64,000 bases of DNA from Nymphaea colorata (Eukaryota > Streptophyta > Magnoliopsida > Nymphaeales > Nymphaeaceae), in contig NC_045139.1 of the NCBI RefSeq assembly GCF_008831285.2, forward strand, positions 33,765,706 through 33,829,705. The letters are read 5' to 3'. Numbering within the stretch: position 1 is the first letter of the stretch; each line of letters opens with the position of its first letter. Shown one piece after another: positions 1-11,825 of the stretch. The position numbers were made by a program, and so were the translations under genes. The notes below the pieces were generated by a model, which ran no database searches, was not told where the DNA came from, and saw nothing but the letters and a program-made list of their open reading frames with translations.

Positions 1-1000
1 ACATCTATGTGACCGACCAATAAGCTGAAGCAAGAAGATCACTCTCTCCCTCTCTAGCTGCGAGAAATTATCTGCCTTCTCTCTTTTTAAAGGCCGTCTT
101 TCTTTTTCCAACAACGCGGGTGACTGAATATTTACAGACCAAGTTACCTTGAGTTGATATGCATTTTTAGTATTTTCTTTTTATAATATGAATGTAAAAT
201 CTATTTGTATCGGATGTCAGGCCAGGTTGCTTCCAAAAATTCGAAAAAATGTTTTAACATCCAATTAGAAAATCAGATTGAATTGGAATTTAAATAAACA
301 TCCAATTAGGTCTACATCAGATTTAATTTTAAACAAATATACTATATCCAATGATAATGCATTTTTATAGTAGTTTATTGTAATGTTGTTCGAATTTAAT
401 TAAAAATTCGATTCAAGTTCAAATGTAAATTCAAAAGTCGGATTCAGATTATGAGGTCAGATGCAAATACTTTATTTGTTCGCCATTCAAATCTAAACAT
501 ATAAACATTCGAAATAGCTAATGTAGTTAAATGTACATCCAATTAATTGAAATCCGATCCGCTAACATATCTACTTCTAAATTGTTAATTGTATAGAAGT
601 CAATGAATCGGATATTGAGATCGAATATCTCATTAAATTGCTTCAATCGGATATTTAATTAAAAAATCAAATCATATTAGTTTTTTATTTTAAAAATTAC
701 ATTTAATTAGGCTATGAGTTAGTTTTAAAAATACCATATATCCAATATCCATATGAGGCTTGGATTTGGAAAGGTGTGATAATTGGATTGTGAATTTAAA
801 AATAAATTTTAAATCATAAGAAATTATTGTGATAAATGGTACATTTAATTTCTATCGACTTCACTAAATTAACCATTTTATAAAGTCCTGAGTGCACAAC
901 TATATATTTTTAAGTGCGTTACCTAAGCGTAAAGTTTGAAATATTGATAGAAAAACCAAGTTGTAAACAAAGCTTGATATTTTATAAACGACCAAATTTT
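1..1000. other. AT-rich intergenic DNA, no gene seen
   Basis: This stretch is AT-rich and stop-dense on both strands. A short word, acatccaatta, recurs at about 257, 298 and 535, and related words (aatccgatt, ggatattgag) recur nearby, so it looks like decayed repeat DNA. No coding region, RNA gene or transposon end can be supported. Confidence 0.6.
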
Positions 1001-1194
1001 AGGGTGTCAATACATTTGGTGCATTGGTGTGGGCAAATGCCCACACCAGCTCAGATGTGGTGTGACCTGGAACCGTAGGTCATTAGTTTGTTGTGACCGG
1101 GTATAGGAAGTCACAGGTAGGTCTGCGCATTGGGATTGCGCAAGAGACTAATATGACCGTAATATGACCGTTGGAGCTTGCGTGGCATCTCAGT

Positions 1195-1262
1195 TGGAAG
1201 TATATTTATTCACTTCTTGTGTCTCTCTTCCGTCGTCTCTCTCCCATCGCGCCTCTGCCATC
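1195..1262 (+). promoter_or_regulatory. Core-promoter-like site (TATA plus pyrimidine patch)
   Basis: A TATA-like word (tatatttat, 1201-1209) is followed within about 15-50 nt by a CT-rich stretch rich in tctctc, the arrangement often seen at plant transcription starts. There is no independent sign of transcription, and such matches occur by chance in AT-rich plant DNA. Confidence 0.2.
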
Positions 1263-1592
1263 TTCCCTCTCTTCGGGTTCACCCCATCCCCTCTCGTTTT
1301 TATACTTTCCCCACCTAAAAGCACCCAAGATTCTCCATCTTGATCAGTGCCGATGAAAATCTTGTTGTCAGCGACGGGAATCGCCAACATCATGATGCCC
1401 AAACGGATCCACAGTGTGCAGCCATTAAAATCGGCTACCAATCTGCCGACGGATTTCCCCTGCTCGGCGTGCATCGCCAGAATCTGGAGTCCAGCTGAAC
1501 GATTTTTATACCCAACAACGTCAAGAATCCCAACAAAGGAACGACAGAAACAACGCACCCATCGATTCTCTCTGTTCTCTCAACCGTGCAGC

Positions 1593-1632
1593 CATTGAAT
1601 CCGGTCGCCGCCCATTGAATCCGGTCGCCGCC
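1593..1632 (+). repeat. Tandem duplication, 20 bp x 2
   Basis: The word cattgaatccggtcgccgcc occurs twice head to tail (1593-1612 and 1613-1632) inside the GC-richer block. Twenty is not a multiple of three, so the duplication would shift any frame crossing it, which argues against this part being a conserved coding exon. Confidence 0.9.
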
Positions 1633-2324
1633 GGGCCGACGGCCAATATGCTCCATCCCAGACGTGCGACCCGAACGACCAAGTTTTCTTGGCATTCCAG
1701 CAAATTCATGGAGGACTCTTTCCTTGCCAAACGCCACCTGCCGAGCGGCCGGAGACTGTGACACCACAATAGCACGGAGGACTCTGGAATCTGCCTTCGA
1801 AGGCGAGCGAAGCATCTCGGACGATCGTCTTCGGTTCTTTTCTCGGCCAGCTGAGGACGTAAGTTTTTCCTACCTTGCAGCCGGCGTCGGGTCCTTCTTG
1901 GCCAGCGACATCGAGCTTCTATCACACCTGATAGGTTGTTGTAACGAACTTTTAGAGTCCAAGGTCAGCGAAGACTGATTATCATTTACTATTGTTATTT
2001 GATTGATTCTTTCTACGTCTTTAGGCAAGATTCATGCTCGTCATTTAGAGATCTCATTTAAGTTCAAGTTGATACAGGCAGTAGATTAATTTCTTGTAGC
2101 CGATCATGATATTGAGTAATGCATTGCATAAATGTTTTTTCCTACAGATTCAGATTGACGTTGTCCTTTACTCTGTTCACTTGAGCTCTCCCTTAATTAT
2201 TTAACTAGCAGATTGTTTACTAGTACTGTCATAAAGAGTTGCAGACTTTCACTTGTATCAGGAGAAGATCGAGCAAATCTCTGTCAATTTGGTGATGCTT
2301 TTTCGATGTACTTCCCTTCTGCAG

Positions 2325-2402
2325 GTCCTGGTCAACCATTTGTCAATCAAATGGCTGTGTTGCACGTCTTGGTCAACCATTTGTCAATCAAATGGCTGTG
2401 TC
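2325..2402 (+). repeat. Tandem duplication, 41 bp x 2
   Basis: A 41-bp unit containing ggtcaaccatttgtcaatca is repeated head to tail (copies start at 2325 and 2366) with few differences. The first copy directly follows a pyrimidine-AG acceptor-like site. Confidence 0.9.
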
Positions 2403-2509
2403 CAACAAGATGCAAAACACGATATAGACTGACCTGATCTTGGCGTGATTTTTTAACAATGAAAAGTCCACTTGAACTGGTCGACATAATCTCGTTTATC
2501 CTTGATATT

Positions 2510-2582
2510 GAGATCTCCAAACTAGCATCTGTAAGTGTCAAACTCATTCATCATTTGCTTTGAGATCTCCAAACTAGCATAT
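2510..2582 (+). repeat. Direct repeat of about 21 bp, spaced 52 bp
   Basis: The word gagatctccaaactagcat occurs at 2510 and again at 2562. The spacer is unrelated, so this is a local duplication rather than an array. Confidence 0.85.
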
Positions 2583-2638
2583 GTCCATATCAATCCTTAG
2601 AATATATTTTATCTGTACTTGTCTACTTTATTTGGCAG

Positions 2639-2792
2639 CCGTAATTCGGACCAGTCAGTTTTGTTGGCGTTTGATAATGTTTTTGAAGAATCCAAACAGA
2701 TGGATGCATGGATTCTATGTGTCCAGAAACAATCAAAATCAATAGTGTCAGCTTTCTCACCCCACAAGGTCAAGGTAAAATCTAATCTAAAG
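2639..2792 (+). other. Exon-like segment of an unidentified gene
   Basis: The segment follows a consensus acceptor (tttggcag ending at 2638) and is open in one frame up to a strong donor (AAAG|GTGAGA, GT at 2793-2794). A weaker donor (GT at 2775-2776) would end it earlier. The frame gives about 50 residues of ordinary, non-low-complexity composition, including SDQSVLLAFDNVFEESKQMD and a following DAWILCVQKQSKSIVSAFSP. In AT-rich, stop-dense surroundings, an open segment with both splice signals is suggestive. I do not recognise the family. It could be a real exon of a large-intron gene, a captured fragment or chance. Confidence 0.3.
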
Positions 2793-3720
2793 GTGAGATT
2801 GTCCGCCCTGCGGTTGTTCCTGAACTGCTACACATTTTTTTCACTTCTTTTCTCAAGCATTGTGCCATATCGTTGATTTTGTGAACATCTATTTGCTTGC
2901 AGGCCTCTGAAATCTTTCTTGGTATTTCTCTCATTCATTAAATTGCAACCTCTAAATACACATGTTGACGTCAGATCAATTGCTATACTTATTACTAAAC
3001 AAACTTACATGTGCTTAGATAGAGTTTAGTCATCTTACTGGATTGTTTGATTCATGTTCAAACATTTTGGAACTAGCACCCTGTTTGGTGCATGTCACAA
3101 ATTTGTTTTGCATAGAGGACGTAGTACTCCTTGTACTGCAATTGACCATTTCCGATCTGTTTTCTATCCTTGTTCCTATTACAGTCTGCTACCTTACGTT
3201 ACAGCTCCCATATCAGAATAGAACAACATAAGAGTTTAAAAAAAAGGCATCGCTCTAGTCTTTCATTGTACAGCCGGGCAACTTTTGGATCCTAGGGGGG
3301 GCTTCTATCGCTTCATCACTATATATGTCTAGATGAATTTGGGCAAACAATTGTGTTTGTTCTTGGTGGAGGACTTTGAAGTTTGAGCTGCTGATCTTCA
3401 AGCTGCACATGGTTAAGTATCAAGCAGTTCGCTTGGGTAGCACCACTGGTTAGGATTATTAATATCCAATCTCATAATCAGTCACCTAAAAACATGATTG
3501 TCAACATAAGACTTCTAAACCAAAAGAAGTTCGAGGAGTGCAACCACAAATTCTTTACTTTGTGAAATTGAAGATGGAGTTGAATGGATTCTTGTCCAAC
3601 TTCCTTTGGGCGAGACATAGACAAGAATTGAGTGAAAATAAAGAAATGAAATGTGGATGTCGAGAACTGTAAAATTAGCAAACGCTACTATTTTCTTACA
3701 CAAGCTTGAATCATTGAATT

Positions 3721-5244
3721 ATGTTTGATTCAAGACACAGTTTAAAAATGAACTTTGATCATAATGATGATTTTTTTCTATTTGTATTTGACGGGATCAT
3801 GTTGATTGAAAGTATTTCATTTTAAGTGTTTTAGGATATCTATTAATTATGTCATCATGCTCTCTTCTACTAATTAGGCTTGTTTTTATTTTAGTTTAGA
3901 TTTTTAAACAATAAAGGACCATGTGTTTTTATTTATAGAATATTTTCATGGCTTTTTCTTTGCATGCTCTCTAAAGTACTGCTCCTTAAACCATTATTAA
4001 TTTATAGTTACGTTAACTGATTGAGGACCCCATTTTACCAAATTTTTATTTGGGTGTTTAATTATTTTTGGTCTCATAAATAAGGATTTTTTGTATATTA
4101 GTTATGTGGGTACTCAATAAAACTCTTTGATTATTTAAGCGTTGCTATTATGTATCTGTTGATTTTTTACTGAACTTATTTATGTAAATATTTTAAAGTT
4201 TAATAATTGCTTTTTTAGTTCTTTTCTTTTACAAGATTGTTTCATGGAATTGTGTTTTATTGAGTGCTATAATCGGACATGAATTTTATTTAGACATAAT
4301 AACTTTCTTTTTTCCATTTTATATTTGACCGTGCTTAAAAATTTGTTCGAATGTCTTTTACTGATATCATTTATTGCTTATGTAGAGTCACGTCTTTTTT
4401 GTTCTGATGTTTTTTACAAATGCATCTCTTTAAACAATTTTTAAATTGTAAATTCTGTTATATATTTTAACTACTTGAGGATCCAATTTTGATAATTTTT
4501 CATTTGAAATTTTAGATATTTTTTTTTCATACTTGGTTTATTAAAACATCATGAATCTTCATTTATTATGTGTTTAGCTTTTTAGAATGTATCAACTTTA
4601 TGCATGAAATTGAATATTCATTTTGAGGTTTTTATTTATTTGAAAAGAACATTTGTTTTTGCTTCTTATAATGTAATGTTTTGGACTACTTTCCTTGTGT
4701 GGAGAAATTGAATATTTATTTTGAAGTTTTTATTTACTTGGAAAGAATATTTGTTTTTATTTCTTAAAATGTATATTTATGGTTTACTTTTCTTGGTTTT
4801 TTTATTTTGATCTATTTTTTCATATATTTTAGAATTAATTTTAAATAATATTGATTTTAAAAAGTTTCACATTTTTTGAGAAATTTTTTTATTGAAGAAA
4901 AATTTATGAATGCAGTATTTGACAAGTTATGAGAAATCCTTATATGAATAATAAATATTTTGTGATAGTTTATTTAATTTACGTTTTTTTTAAGGTTATA
5001 ATTTGAGCTTTGTTTACTACCATGTTTTGTTTTTACAATTACATTATTTTTTTAAGTTATGAAATTCATTAATTGATTGAGCATGATTTTTCTATTCGAA
5101 TTATGGTTATTTTTATTTATAATCATTTCTGCTGCTACTTTTTTTTTTATATGTTATTTTCCAATTACGGTTATCTTTTGATACTTTGTTTTATTGAGAA
5201 TCATTTTTACTTTATTATCTTTTGATAAATAAAAGTAACTTGTC
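3721..5244. other. T-rich intron-like tract
   Basis: The + strand is markedly T-rich with long poly-T runs and no open frame of note. Such strand asymmetry is common in plant introns and in the decayed 3' parts of retroelements. It contains one diverged tandem duplication (4607-4802). No gene or RNA is visible. Confidence 0.45.
4607..4802 (+). repeat. Diverged tandem duplication, about 98 bp x 2
   Basis: Two copies of a T-rich unit containing ttgaatatt, gtttttattta and atttgtttttatt-like words start near 4607 and 4705. They differ by scattered substitutions, so the duplication is old. Confidence 0.7.
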
Positions 5245-5245
5245 A

Positions 5246-6955
5246 TGTATAATGGGTTACCTCCCGGGCTGGGCCCGGGTCGCCTCCGATCTCAGCCGCG
5301 TAGCAGTGATTGGGGTCGCCTGCAGCACGTGGTACAGCAGGGCGTCTCAAAACCAGACGAGTGCCCGCTGTTGGCTGGCCTTTCAACGACGCGTCGGCAC
5401 CAGCAGGCACCCGCAACCTGCTCCTGCTATGGGTCTGCTGGAATGCGCCAGTTGCAGTCACAATCTCTGTTCGCACAGAACGCAGCTGTGGACGCGCGGC
5501 AGCTAGAGTTGACTGCAGTTTCCTCCTCGCCCGACTCGACGAACACAAACACGATCACAATCCATAAATAAACATGGATTACAGTAGGCGGAGATGAGGC
5601 AAACGCAGACTGCAGCTCCTTTCGGGCGTCGATGCTCCTGCCACAGGACTCGATTTGGACGCGCTGGGCTTGTTGGAATCGTGAGGAAGTCAGAACGGTG
5701 GCGGTTTTGGACGGCAGCTGTCGCGGAACAGGAACGCCTCCTCGGCAGTCGCAGGGATCACGGACTGTGCACGCCGGTAGACAGGTTCAGCTTCACAGGC
5801 CCGTAGCTCCCAACTCACAGCTCGGATTTGAACGTGCTATGGGACGTCTGGAATCCAGAGTGGCCGTTTTACGTGAAACCCACGGTGGATTGCGTAGCTA
5901 TGGTCCGTCGAACAGAGGTGACGGTTCGGCTACTGCAGGAAAGGAATGCACAGCAGCGACGTATCTTGTGCAGATTAGGGGACAGATTTTACCTATCTCC
6001 AGCGGTGAAATGTGCTATTTGAATGCGGCTGGACCGTGTTTATGATGGGAGTGACGACCGTAGGTGGTTTGGAGGTCGTCGGTGGTGGAAAGACTGTATT
6101 ACGGAGGGCGGACGTTTGGTCATGTAAGTCGGATGGCTGGTCTGCAGCACAGCAATGTCGCACACGGCTGTGAACGCGATACCGGCCTAAGCAGCGGCAG
6201 AAAACCACGCTGGAGTGCCCGTTGGTTGCGTAGGGATTGCTGGCGTCGTGGTGTACCTTCGGGAGTGCAGCGAATCTCTCCTGCTTCACGCCGGAGGGAA
6301 GGATGGTCTGCAACTGTGCGCCGGAGAAGACTCACGCTGGAGTGCTCGTCGGTTTTTCTCATTGACGGGGAGGATCTCGGCTGGCCGCGGGCGGCTGCTG
6401 CTGTGCAGCTACAAACTGGTCATTACAAGAAGAAAACGCAAGCAAAACGACGCGCCCGACCCAAAACGTTGAAGTCTTGATTGGGCCTTGTGCTGAACGG
6501 ATCTGGAGCAGTGTGCCACGAACTGGTGCGCAGGTTGCATGCTGGTCTGAACCTAGCGTAATCTCCTCCAACGCTGGGCTGCACCTAGCGTCCTCCTCCT
6601 TGCCGGGCGCCCAAGACTGTAAGGACGCTGACTGCTTCATGGCTGGGTGGGTGCTGGATCGTCTCCTTGCTGTGCTGATTGCTGCATGCTAGGTGAGCTG
6701 AAAAGGGATCCTCAAGCTCCTGTAGGCGACGGGGGAGGCTGCTGTGAAATCCCCCTGAGCAGCTGAGCTCCACCTGGCTCCACCCAGTCAACCTCTTCTA
6801 GGCCACGCCTGGCCGAGTCTTTGGGTGACTAGTGGGTAGTCACGGCTGCATCGTGCTGTGGCTGCTGGGCGTTGCTGTGGTACGCTGAAGTTGGGGCAGG
6901 CCTCATGCTCCCAGTTGAGGCCCCCATCGGCCATCCTGGCCGGCCAGGGGTGGGG
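5246..6955. other. GC-rich island of unknown origin
   Basis: A 1.7-kb block of high GC starts abruptly after AT-rich DNA near 5250 and ends as abruptly near 6955. It has short open frames in all directions, none longer than about 140 codons and none recognisable. Internal similarity hints at diverged repeats: related words built on gctatggg...ctggaat occur near 5427, 5659 and 5836, and cacgctggagtgc recurs at 6206 and 6333. No terminal repeats, target duplication, tRNA-primer site or polymerase motif could be found. It may be a non-autonomous transposon, a GC-rich LTR or UTR, or an insertion from elsewhere. The composition contrast is certain; the origin is not known. Confidence 0.5.
6206..6353 (+). 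repeat. Pair of 21-bp direct repeats, 127 bp apart
   Basis: The words at 6206-6226 and 6333-6353 share cacgctggagtgc followed by a near-identical cgtyggt ending (19 of 21 positions by eye). They lie inside the GC-rich island and are part of the case that it is built from diverged internal repeats. Confidence 0.75.
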
Positions 6956-7612
6956 TCGCATCTATAAGATTTATCTAGTAAATTATGTTAAATCAGATAT
7001 TTTTTCATTTTCTATAGATGTGATTTATCTTGGTTAGAGATTTCTTTAAAATTTAAATGTTCTTTTATGATAATTTGTTACGAGATTCTAATTTATTAAA
7101 TGTTCTTTGATATAATTTGTTTGGAGATTTTAATTTTCAAGAGCTTTCTTGAAAGTCTATTAGACTTTTGTGAGGACGCTTGGTACTTCTAGTGATACTG
7201 GTGCCATTTGGTTTATATTAACACGATTGCATATTTCTAACTAGATCTTTGAAGAATTCAAGGGTGCATGAATTGTATTTTCTTAGATGTATACATTTTG
7301 TGGTGTCTTTCCAATTTACATGCTTTTTCAAATGCTTTCACTTGTTTTTTTCTTCTTTGCTTTGTTTAAGGTGTTGGATGTAGAGATTCTTGTCCACGAA
7401 GTGGAGGCTGGGCTTTCACCAAGAGTTGGTGTGCGTGAGTGCTGTTTAGCGTGAAGTCCTCAGAAGACAAGTCTGCCCAAGTTGTTTGTCTAGTTCACAT
7501 GAACTCATTGGTTAAACTAAGTTCTATGTACCAATGCTACTGAAGAATCTATATGTTTCATGGATAGTAGAAATCATATTTCTTGGCTAACCATCATACT
7601 GAAGATTCTCAG

Positions 7613-7672
7613 TCTTAATTAATTGAATTGAACTTGCCATTGTCTTAATTAATTGAATTGAACTTGCCATTG
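7613..7672 (+). repeat. Tandem duplication, 30 bp x 2
   Basis: A 30-bp unit beginning tcttaattaattgaattg is repeated exactly at 7613 and 7643. Confidence 0.92.
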
Positions 7673-7710
7673 TTGCTTCTTCTTAGTAGACAGAATATAT
7701 ACCTTTACCC

Positions 7711-7894
7711 TGTTTTTTCTGATGATGTATTATCTCATCTGTTGTTAGTATTATGCCTTTTATTGTATTGTTTCCTTTTTCTACATTTATCCGATACATA
7801 GGTGTTTTTTCTGATAATGTGTTATGTCATCTGTTGTTAGTATTATGCCTTTTATTGTATTGTTTCCTTTTTCTACATTTATCCGATACATAGG
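7711..7894 (+). repeat. Tandem duplication, 92 bp x 2
   Basis: A 92-bp unit beginning tgttttttctgat and ending in tatccgatacatagg is repeated at 7711 and 7803. The copies differ at only a few positions, so this is a recent duplication in otherwise single-copy-looking DNA. Confidence 0.92.
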
Positions 7895-9560
7895 TGAGCA
7901 GGGTGAGGACCATCTCATATGGTGCCAATTTCAGATGGGCTCAAACTTTAAATAAGGATGTCTCAGGTAATTTCTTGGCCATTTAACTTGATCATCTTTG
8001 TCTTAGCCATAATGTTTGTATATAGTTCAACATTCTTGTTGGGAATATGTATCCTTTGAACCATCCAATTGTTTATAAATTTATATTGATGGCATGCTGA
8101 CATTGCAAAGCACCTTCCTACTAAAAGACTCACCACTGTATCATTTCATGGTGACAATCTTCTACATCAGGAAGCCCTAGCTCATTTGTAGACTGTATTT
8201 TCAAGTCCTTTTGTTTTCTAAGATCTAACAGTTTTAGGGTAGTAGACACATGCAGCCCGATGCCATTACCATGTTGGCAAAAAGTTAAGAAGTGAGGGAA
8301 AAAGGCTGAGAGGCCGAGTTCCTCCAGCTGGCTGGAGGCCTCTGACGCATGAAGCGCAATGCCATTGGCTGTGTGTATTAGCGGCCAGATGGTCATATAT
8401 GGGCAGATCTATGCTGTGATGGATGTTGTCTGATCATTAGAAATTAAAAATCTGTCACTAAAAGCACTATTAATGGTTACTAAAACATTATGAACCATCG
8501 TTTCATCGTAAACCATCATACATGCTCATGTGCAAATATTTTTTAGTCACACGCGCTCAAAGAGCATGTAAATATATTATTCAATGATGTTGATCGGATA
8601 ACATTTTTCCAGCTATGGAAGGAGAGAAAATGATTCTTATAGCATTCACAAGAGAGGGGGGAGAGAACCAAATGTTGTCACAAGTGTCTTGTGGCTTATT
8701 AAATATTCTAATATATTTGTTGATTAGTTTCTAAATAAAAAAGAAGATTTTATCTTTTCTTTTGTTTGGGTCCATAATTACGAATCCAATTTTAGTTTAT
8801 ATGATGGTGCTTAGGGGCTGAGATGAATTTTAATGAAACCCAAATCTTCTTTAGTTTTTTCCTTCGTATAGTTATTTTGGTTTAGTTTTTTGCATTGATC
8901 TTTATTCTTTTTAATATGTTCTTTTTAGCACTGCAACTTGTATCAAAGTTTAGGTTTTTCTTTCCTTATCCTATTAATCATAGTGGCATACAATTTGAGG
9001 AAGAGTCCTGAAAGCTAGTCGAGAAGTGTTGGGAGATCACATTTCTTTACTAACAAAGTCAATGAACATGACGCAAGAAAATATGCAATCAATGTTCAAC
9101 AACATGCAAGAGTGTTCAAGAGAATACGATTGTGGTGCAAGACAAAATGCAGTTGATGGCTGATTCTGTGGGGAGTCCGGATGCAATATGCAAAATGAAC
9201 AACTAGAATAACAAGCATGTACAAGCATGTTGAGGCGAGAGAAAACTCAGGTGCGGGAAAGATATTGTGGAAAAACTTAAAAAGAATAGTGGAGGATCAG
9301 GTTGAGGGTGTGGATGAAGGAAGGGAACAAAGAACTAAGGGTGAGGGAGGGAGCAAAACAACCAGTTCCTCAACTCACCAATAAGAATGGGAAGGAGAAG
9401 GTAGAACAATTGATTGCCCAAACTAACCACCACTTTACATGGAACAACTGTTGGACCAGAAAAAAGATGCAACCATTGATGGGTGGTGGCTGGATGGATT
9501 GAATCCTGGTGGGCATGGCTGGACTTATGCAAAAAAACAAGGGCAAACAGACTTTATTTT

Positions 9561-9836
9561 AACCCCCCAGGTCATGCGAGTCCGGTCTGGGCTCGCTTTT
9601 ATGACCCTAGGTTGAAGCTCGGCCATAGGTGGCGGCACTACGTTGCAGCCATGCTTGGGCACAAGCCACACCCAGAACACCGAGCTGGCCTTTCTTCGCC
9701 TCCATGACGGCCTTAGATCCCACTGTTGGGTTTGGGGCTTTGGGCAGATGGGTTTGCCGAAGGTGTGAGAGTTGGCTCTAGGGGTGGGCATCGGGCTGGG
9801 TCGGCCCGTCGGTCCCTTAACCCTGGCCTGGCCTGA
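9561..9836. other. GC-rich repeat-like flank of the minisatellite
   Basis: This 276-bp stretch is GC-rich and contains gggtgggcatcgggctggg and gtcggcccgtcgg, words typical of dispersed plant repeats with gggcccgg-like ends. It directly precedes the first purine-rich minisatellite unit. Apparent open frames run from it into the array but have no recognisable content. It is probably part of a mobile element from which the array expanded, but no element end could be defined. Confidence 0.4.
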
Positions 9837-10144
9837 TGGGGGAAAGAAGGAGAGGGCCAGAGGGGGAGGAGGTGGAGGTGGAAGGGGGAAGATGATGGGG
9901 GACGGGAGGAGGAACGAGAGGAGGTGGAGGCGGAAGGGGGACGACGGGAGGAGGAACGAGAGGTGGTGGAGGCGGAAGGGGGATGGGGGACGACGGGAGG
10001 AGGAGGAGGAAGATGGGAGACGGGAGGAGGATGAGGGGGGTGGGGGATGGGAGGAGGAACGAGAGGAGGTGGAGCGATGGGGGACGACGGGAGGAGGCGG
10101 AGGAGGAAGATGGGAGACGGGAGGAGGAACGAGGGGAGGAGGAA

Positions 10145-10858
10145 GATGGGATACGGGAGGAGGAACGAGAGGAGGTGGAGGCGAGATATGGGGGAAGGGG
10201 AAGGGGGGAAAGAAGGAGAGGGCCAGAGGGGAAGGAGGTGGTGGCGGAAGGGCGAAGAGGATGGGGGATGGGAGGAGGAACAAGAAGACGAGGAGGCGGA
10301 AGGGGTATGGTGGGCGGGAGGAGGAACGAGAGGAGGTGGAGGCGGGATGGGGGGAAAAGAAGGAGAGGGCCAGAGGGGAAGGAGGTGGTGGCGGATGGGG
10401 GACGAGGGAGAAGGAACGAGAGGAGGTGGAGCGATGGGGGACGACGGGAGGAGGCAGAGGAGGAAGATGGGAGACGGGAGGAGGAACGAGAGGAGGAGGA
10501 AGATGGGATACGGGAGGAGGAACGAGAGGAGGTGGAGGCGAGATATGGGGGAAGGGGAAGGGGGGAAAGAAGGAGAGGGCCAGAGGGGAAGGAGGTGGTG
10601 GCGGAAGGGCGAAGAGGATGGGGGATGGGAGGAGGAACAAGAAGACGTGGAGGCGGAAGGGGTATGGTGGGCGGGAGGAGGTGGAGGCGGGATGGGGGGG
10701 AAAGAAGGAGAGGGCCAGAGGGGAAGGAGGTGGTGGCGGAAGGGCGAAGAGGATGGGGGATGGGAGGAAGAACGAGAGGAGGTGGAGGCAGAAGGGGGTA
10801 TGGTGGACGGGAGGAGATGGAGGCGGGTTGGGGACGGGAGGAGGAACGACAGGAGGTG
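10145..10858 (+). repeat. Higher-order duplication in the minisatellite, about 357 bp
   Basis: A segment beginning gatgggatacgggaggagga and running through a marker ggaaagaaggagagggccag recurs with an offset of 357 bp (10145 and 10502). The marker also occurs near 9841, 10207, 10353, 10564 and 10699, so blocks rather than single units have been copied. The right boundary is approximate. Confidence 0.75.
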
Positions 10859-11825
10859 GAGGCGGGAGGGGGGACAGGAGGTGGAGGCGGGCGGGATGGG
10901 GGACAGAAGGAGGAACGAGAGGAGGTCGAGGCTGGGGACGGGAGGAGGAACGAGAGGAGGTGGAGGCAGAAGGGGGGACGGGAGGAGGAGCGAGAGGAGG
11001 TTGAGGTGGAAGGGGGGATGGGGGACGGGAGGAGGAACTAGAGGAGGTGGAGGTGGAAGGGGGGACGAGAGGAGGAGGGGAAGGGGGGATGGGGACGGGA
11101 GGAGGAACGAGAGGAGGTGGAGGCAGAAGGGGGGACGGGAGGAGGAACGAGGAGGGGGACGGGAGGTGGAGGCAGAAGGGGGGACGGGAGGAGGAACGAG
11201 GAGGGGGACGGGGGGAGGAGGAGGGGAAGGGGGGGTGTGGGACGGGAGGAGGTGGAGGGGGAACGAGAGGAGGCGGAGGCAAAAGGGGATAGGGGATGGG
11301 AGGAGGTGGAGGGGAAGGGGGAGTGTGGGACGGGAGGGGGAACGAGAGGAGGCGGAGGCAAAAGGGCAAAAGGGGGGATAGGGGACGGGAGGAGGTGGAG
11401 GGGAAGGGGGGGTGGGGGACGGGAGGAGGTGGAGGCGGAACGAGAGGAGGCGGAGGCAAAAGGGGGGATAGGGGGGATAGGGGACGGGAGGAGGTGGGGG
11501 ACGGGAGGAGGAACGAGAGGAGGCGGAGGCAAAAAGGGGGATAGGGGACGGGAGGAGGTGGAGGCGGAAGTGGGGGTGGGGGACGGGAGGAGGAACGAGA
11601 GGAGGTGGAGCGAGAGGAGGTTGAGGCGGAAGGGGGGATGGGAGACGGGAGGAGGAACGAGAGGAGGTTGAGGCGGAAGGGGGGATGGGAGACTGGAGGA
11701 GGAGTGAGAGGAGGCGGAAGGGGGGTGGGGGACAGAAGTAGGGGGCCACAGGGGGAGGAGGTGGTGGCAGAAGGGAGGAACGAGCGGAACAAGCGGAGGT
11801 TGAGGCGGAGGGGGGGTGGGGGACA

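Larger units (their letters stand above)
1001..1980 (+). other. GC-richer block, possible 5' part of an unknown transcript
   Basis: Composition changes near 1010 from AT-rich to mixed or GC-rich and returns near 1980. The block has a 10-bp inverted repeat with a 2-bp loop (1026-1047), a TATA-like site followed by a CT-rich tract, several short open frames on both strands, and a good splice-donor match (GTAAGT at 1860-1865). No frame stays open across the block and no protein family is recognised. It could be a 5' exon with UTR of an unidentified gene, a non-coding transcript or a captured fragment. The composition shift is seen; a transcript is inference. Confidence 0.25.
1981..3720. other. 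Intron-like or intergenic DNA
   Basis: Mostly AT-rich with T-rich runs and several acceptor-like pyrimidine-AG sites (near 2147, 2323, 2637 and 2902). Apart from the exon-like segment at 2639-2792 and short duplications, nothing coding can be supported. The density of splice-like signals fits the inside of a gene with introns, but no exon chain can be built. Confidence 0.35.
6956..9560. other. AT-rich intergenic DNA with short duplications
   Basis: Back to AT-rich, stop-dense sequence. Two local tandem duplications lie at 7613-7672 and 7711-7894. Between about 9000 and 9530 the + strand is A/G-rich with short peptide-like runs, which might be the remains of a retroelement coding region, but no family motif is visible. 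No gene can be supported. Confidence 0.5.

Noticed and set aside
1190-1978. Overlapping open frames of 83-134 codons on both strands
   Set aside because: They contradict each other, cross a 20-bp tandem duplication, and resemble no family. GC-richer composition alone explains their length.
5222-6791. Many open frames of 60-138 codons in the GC-rich island
   Set aside because: High GC lowers stop frequency. The frames overlap in all directions with no motif, signal peptide or consistent codon use.
8440-8520. cactaaaa-like words near 8457 suggesting a CACTA transposon end
   Set aside because: No inverted partner and no target duplication could be found.
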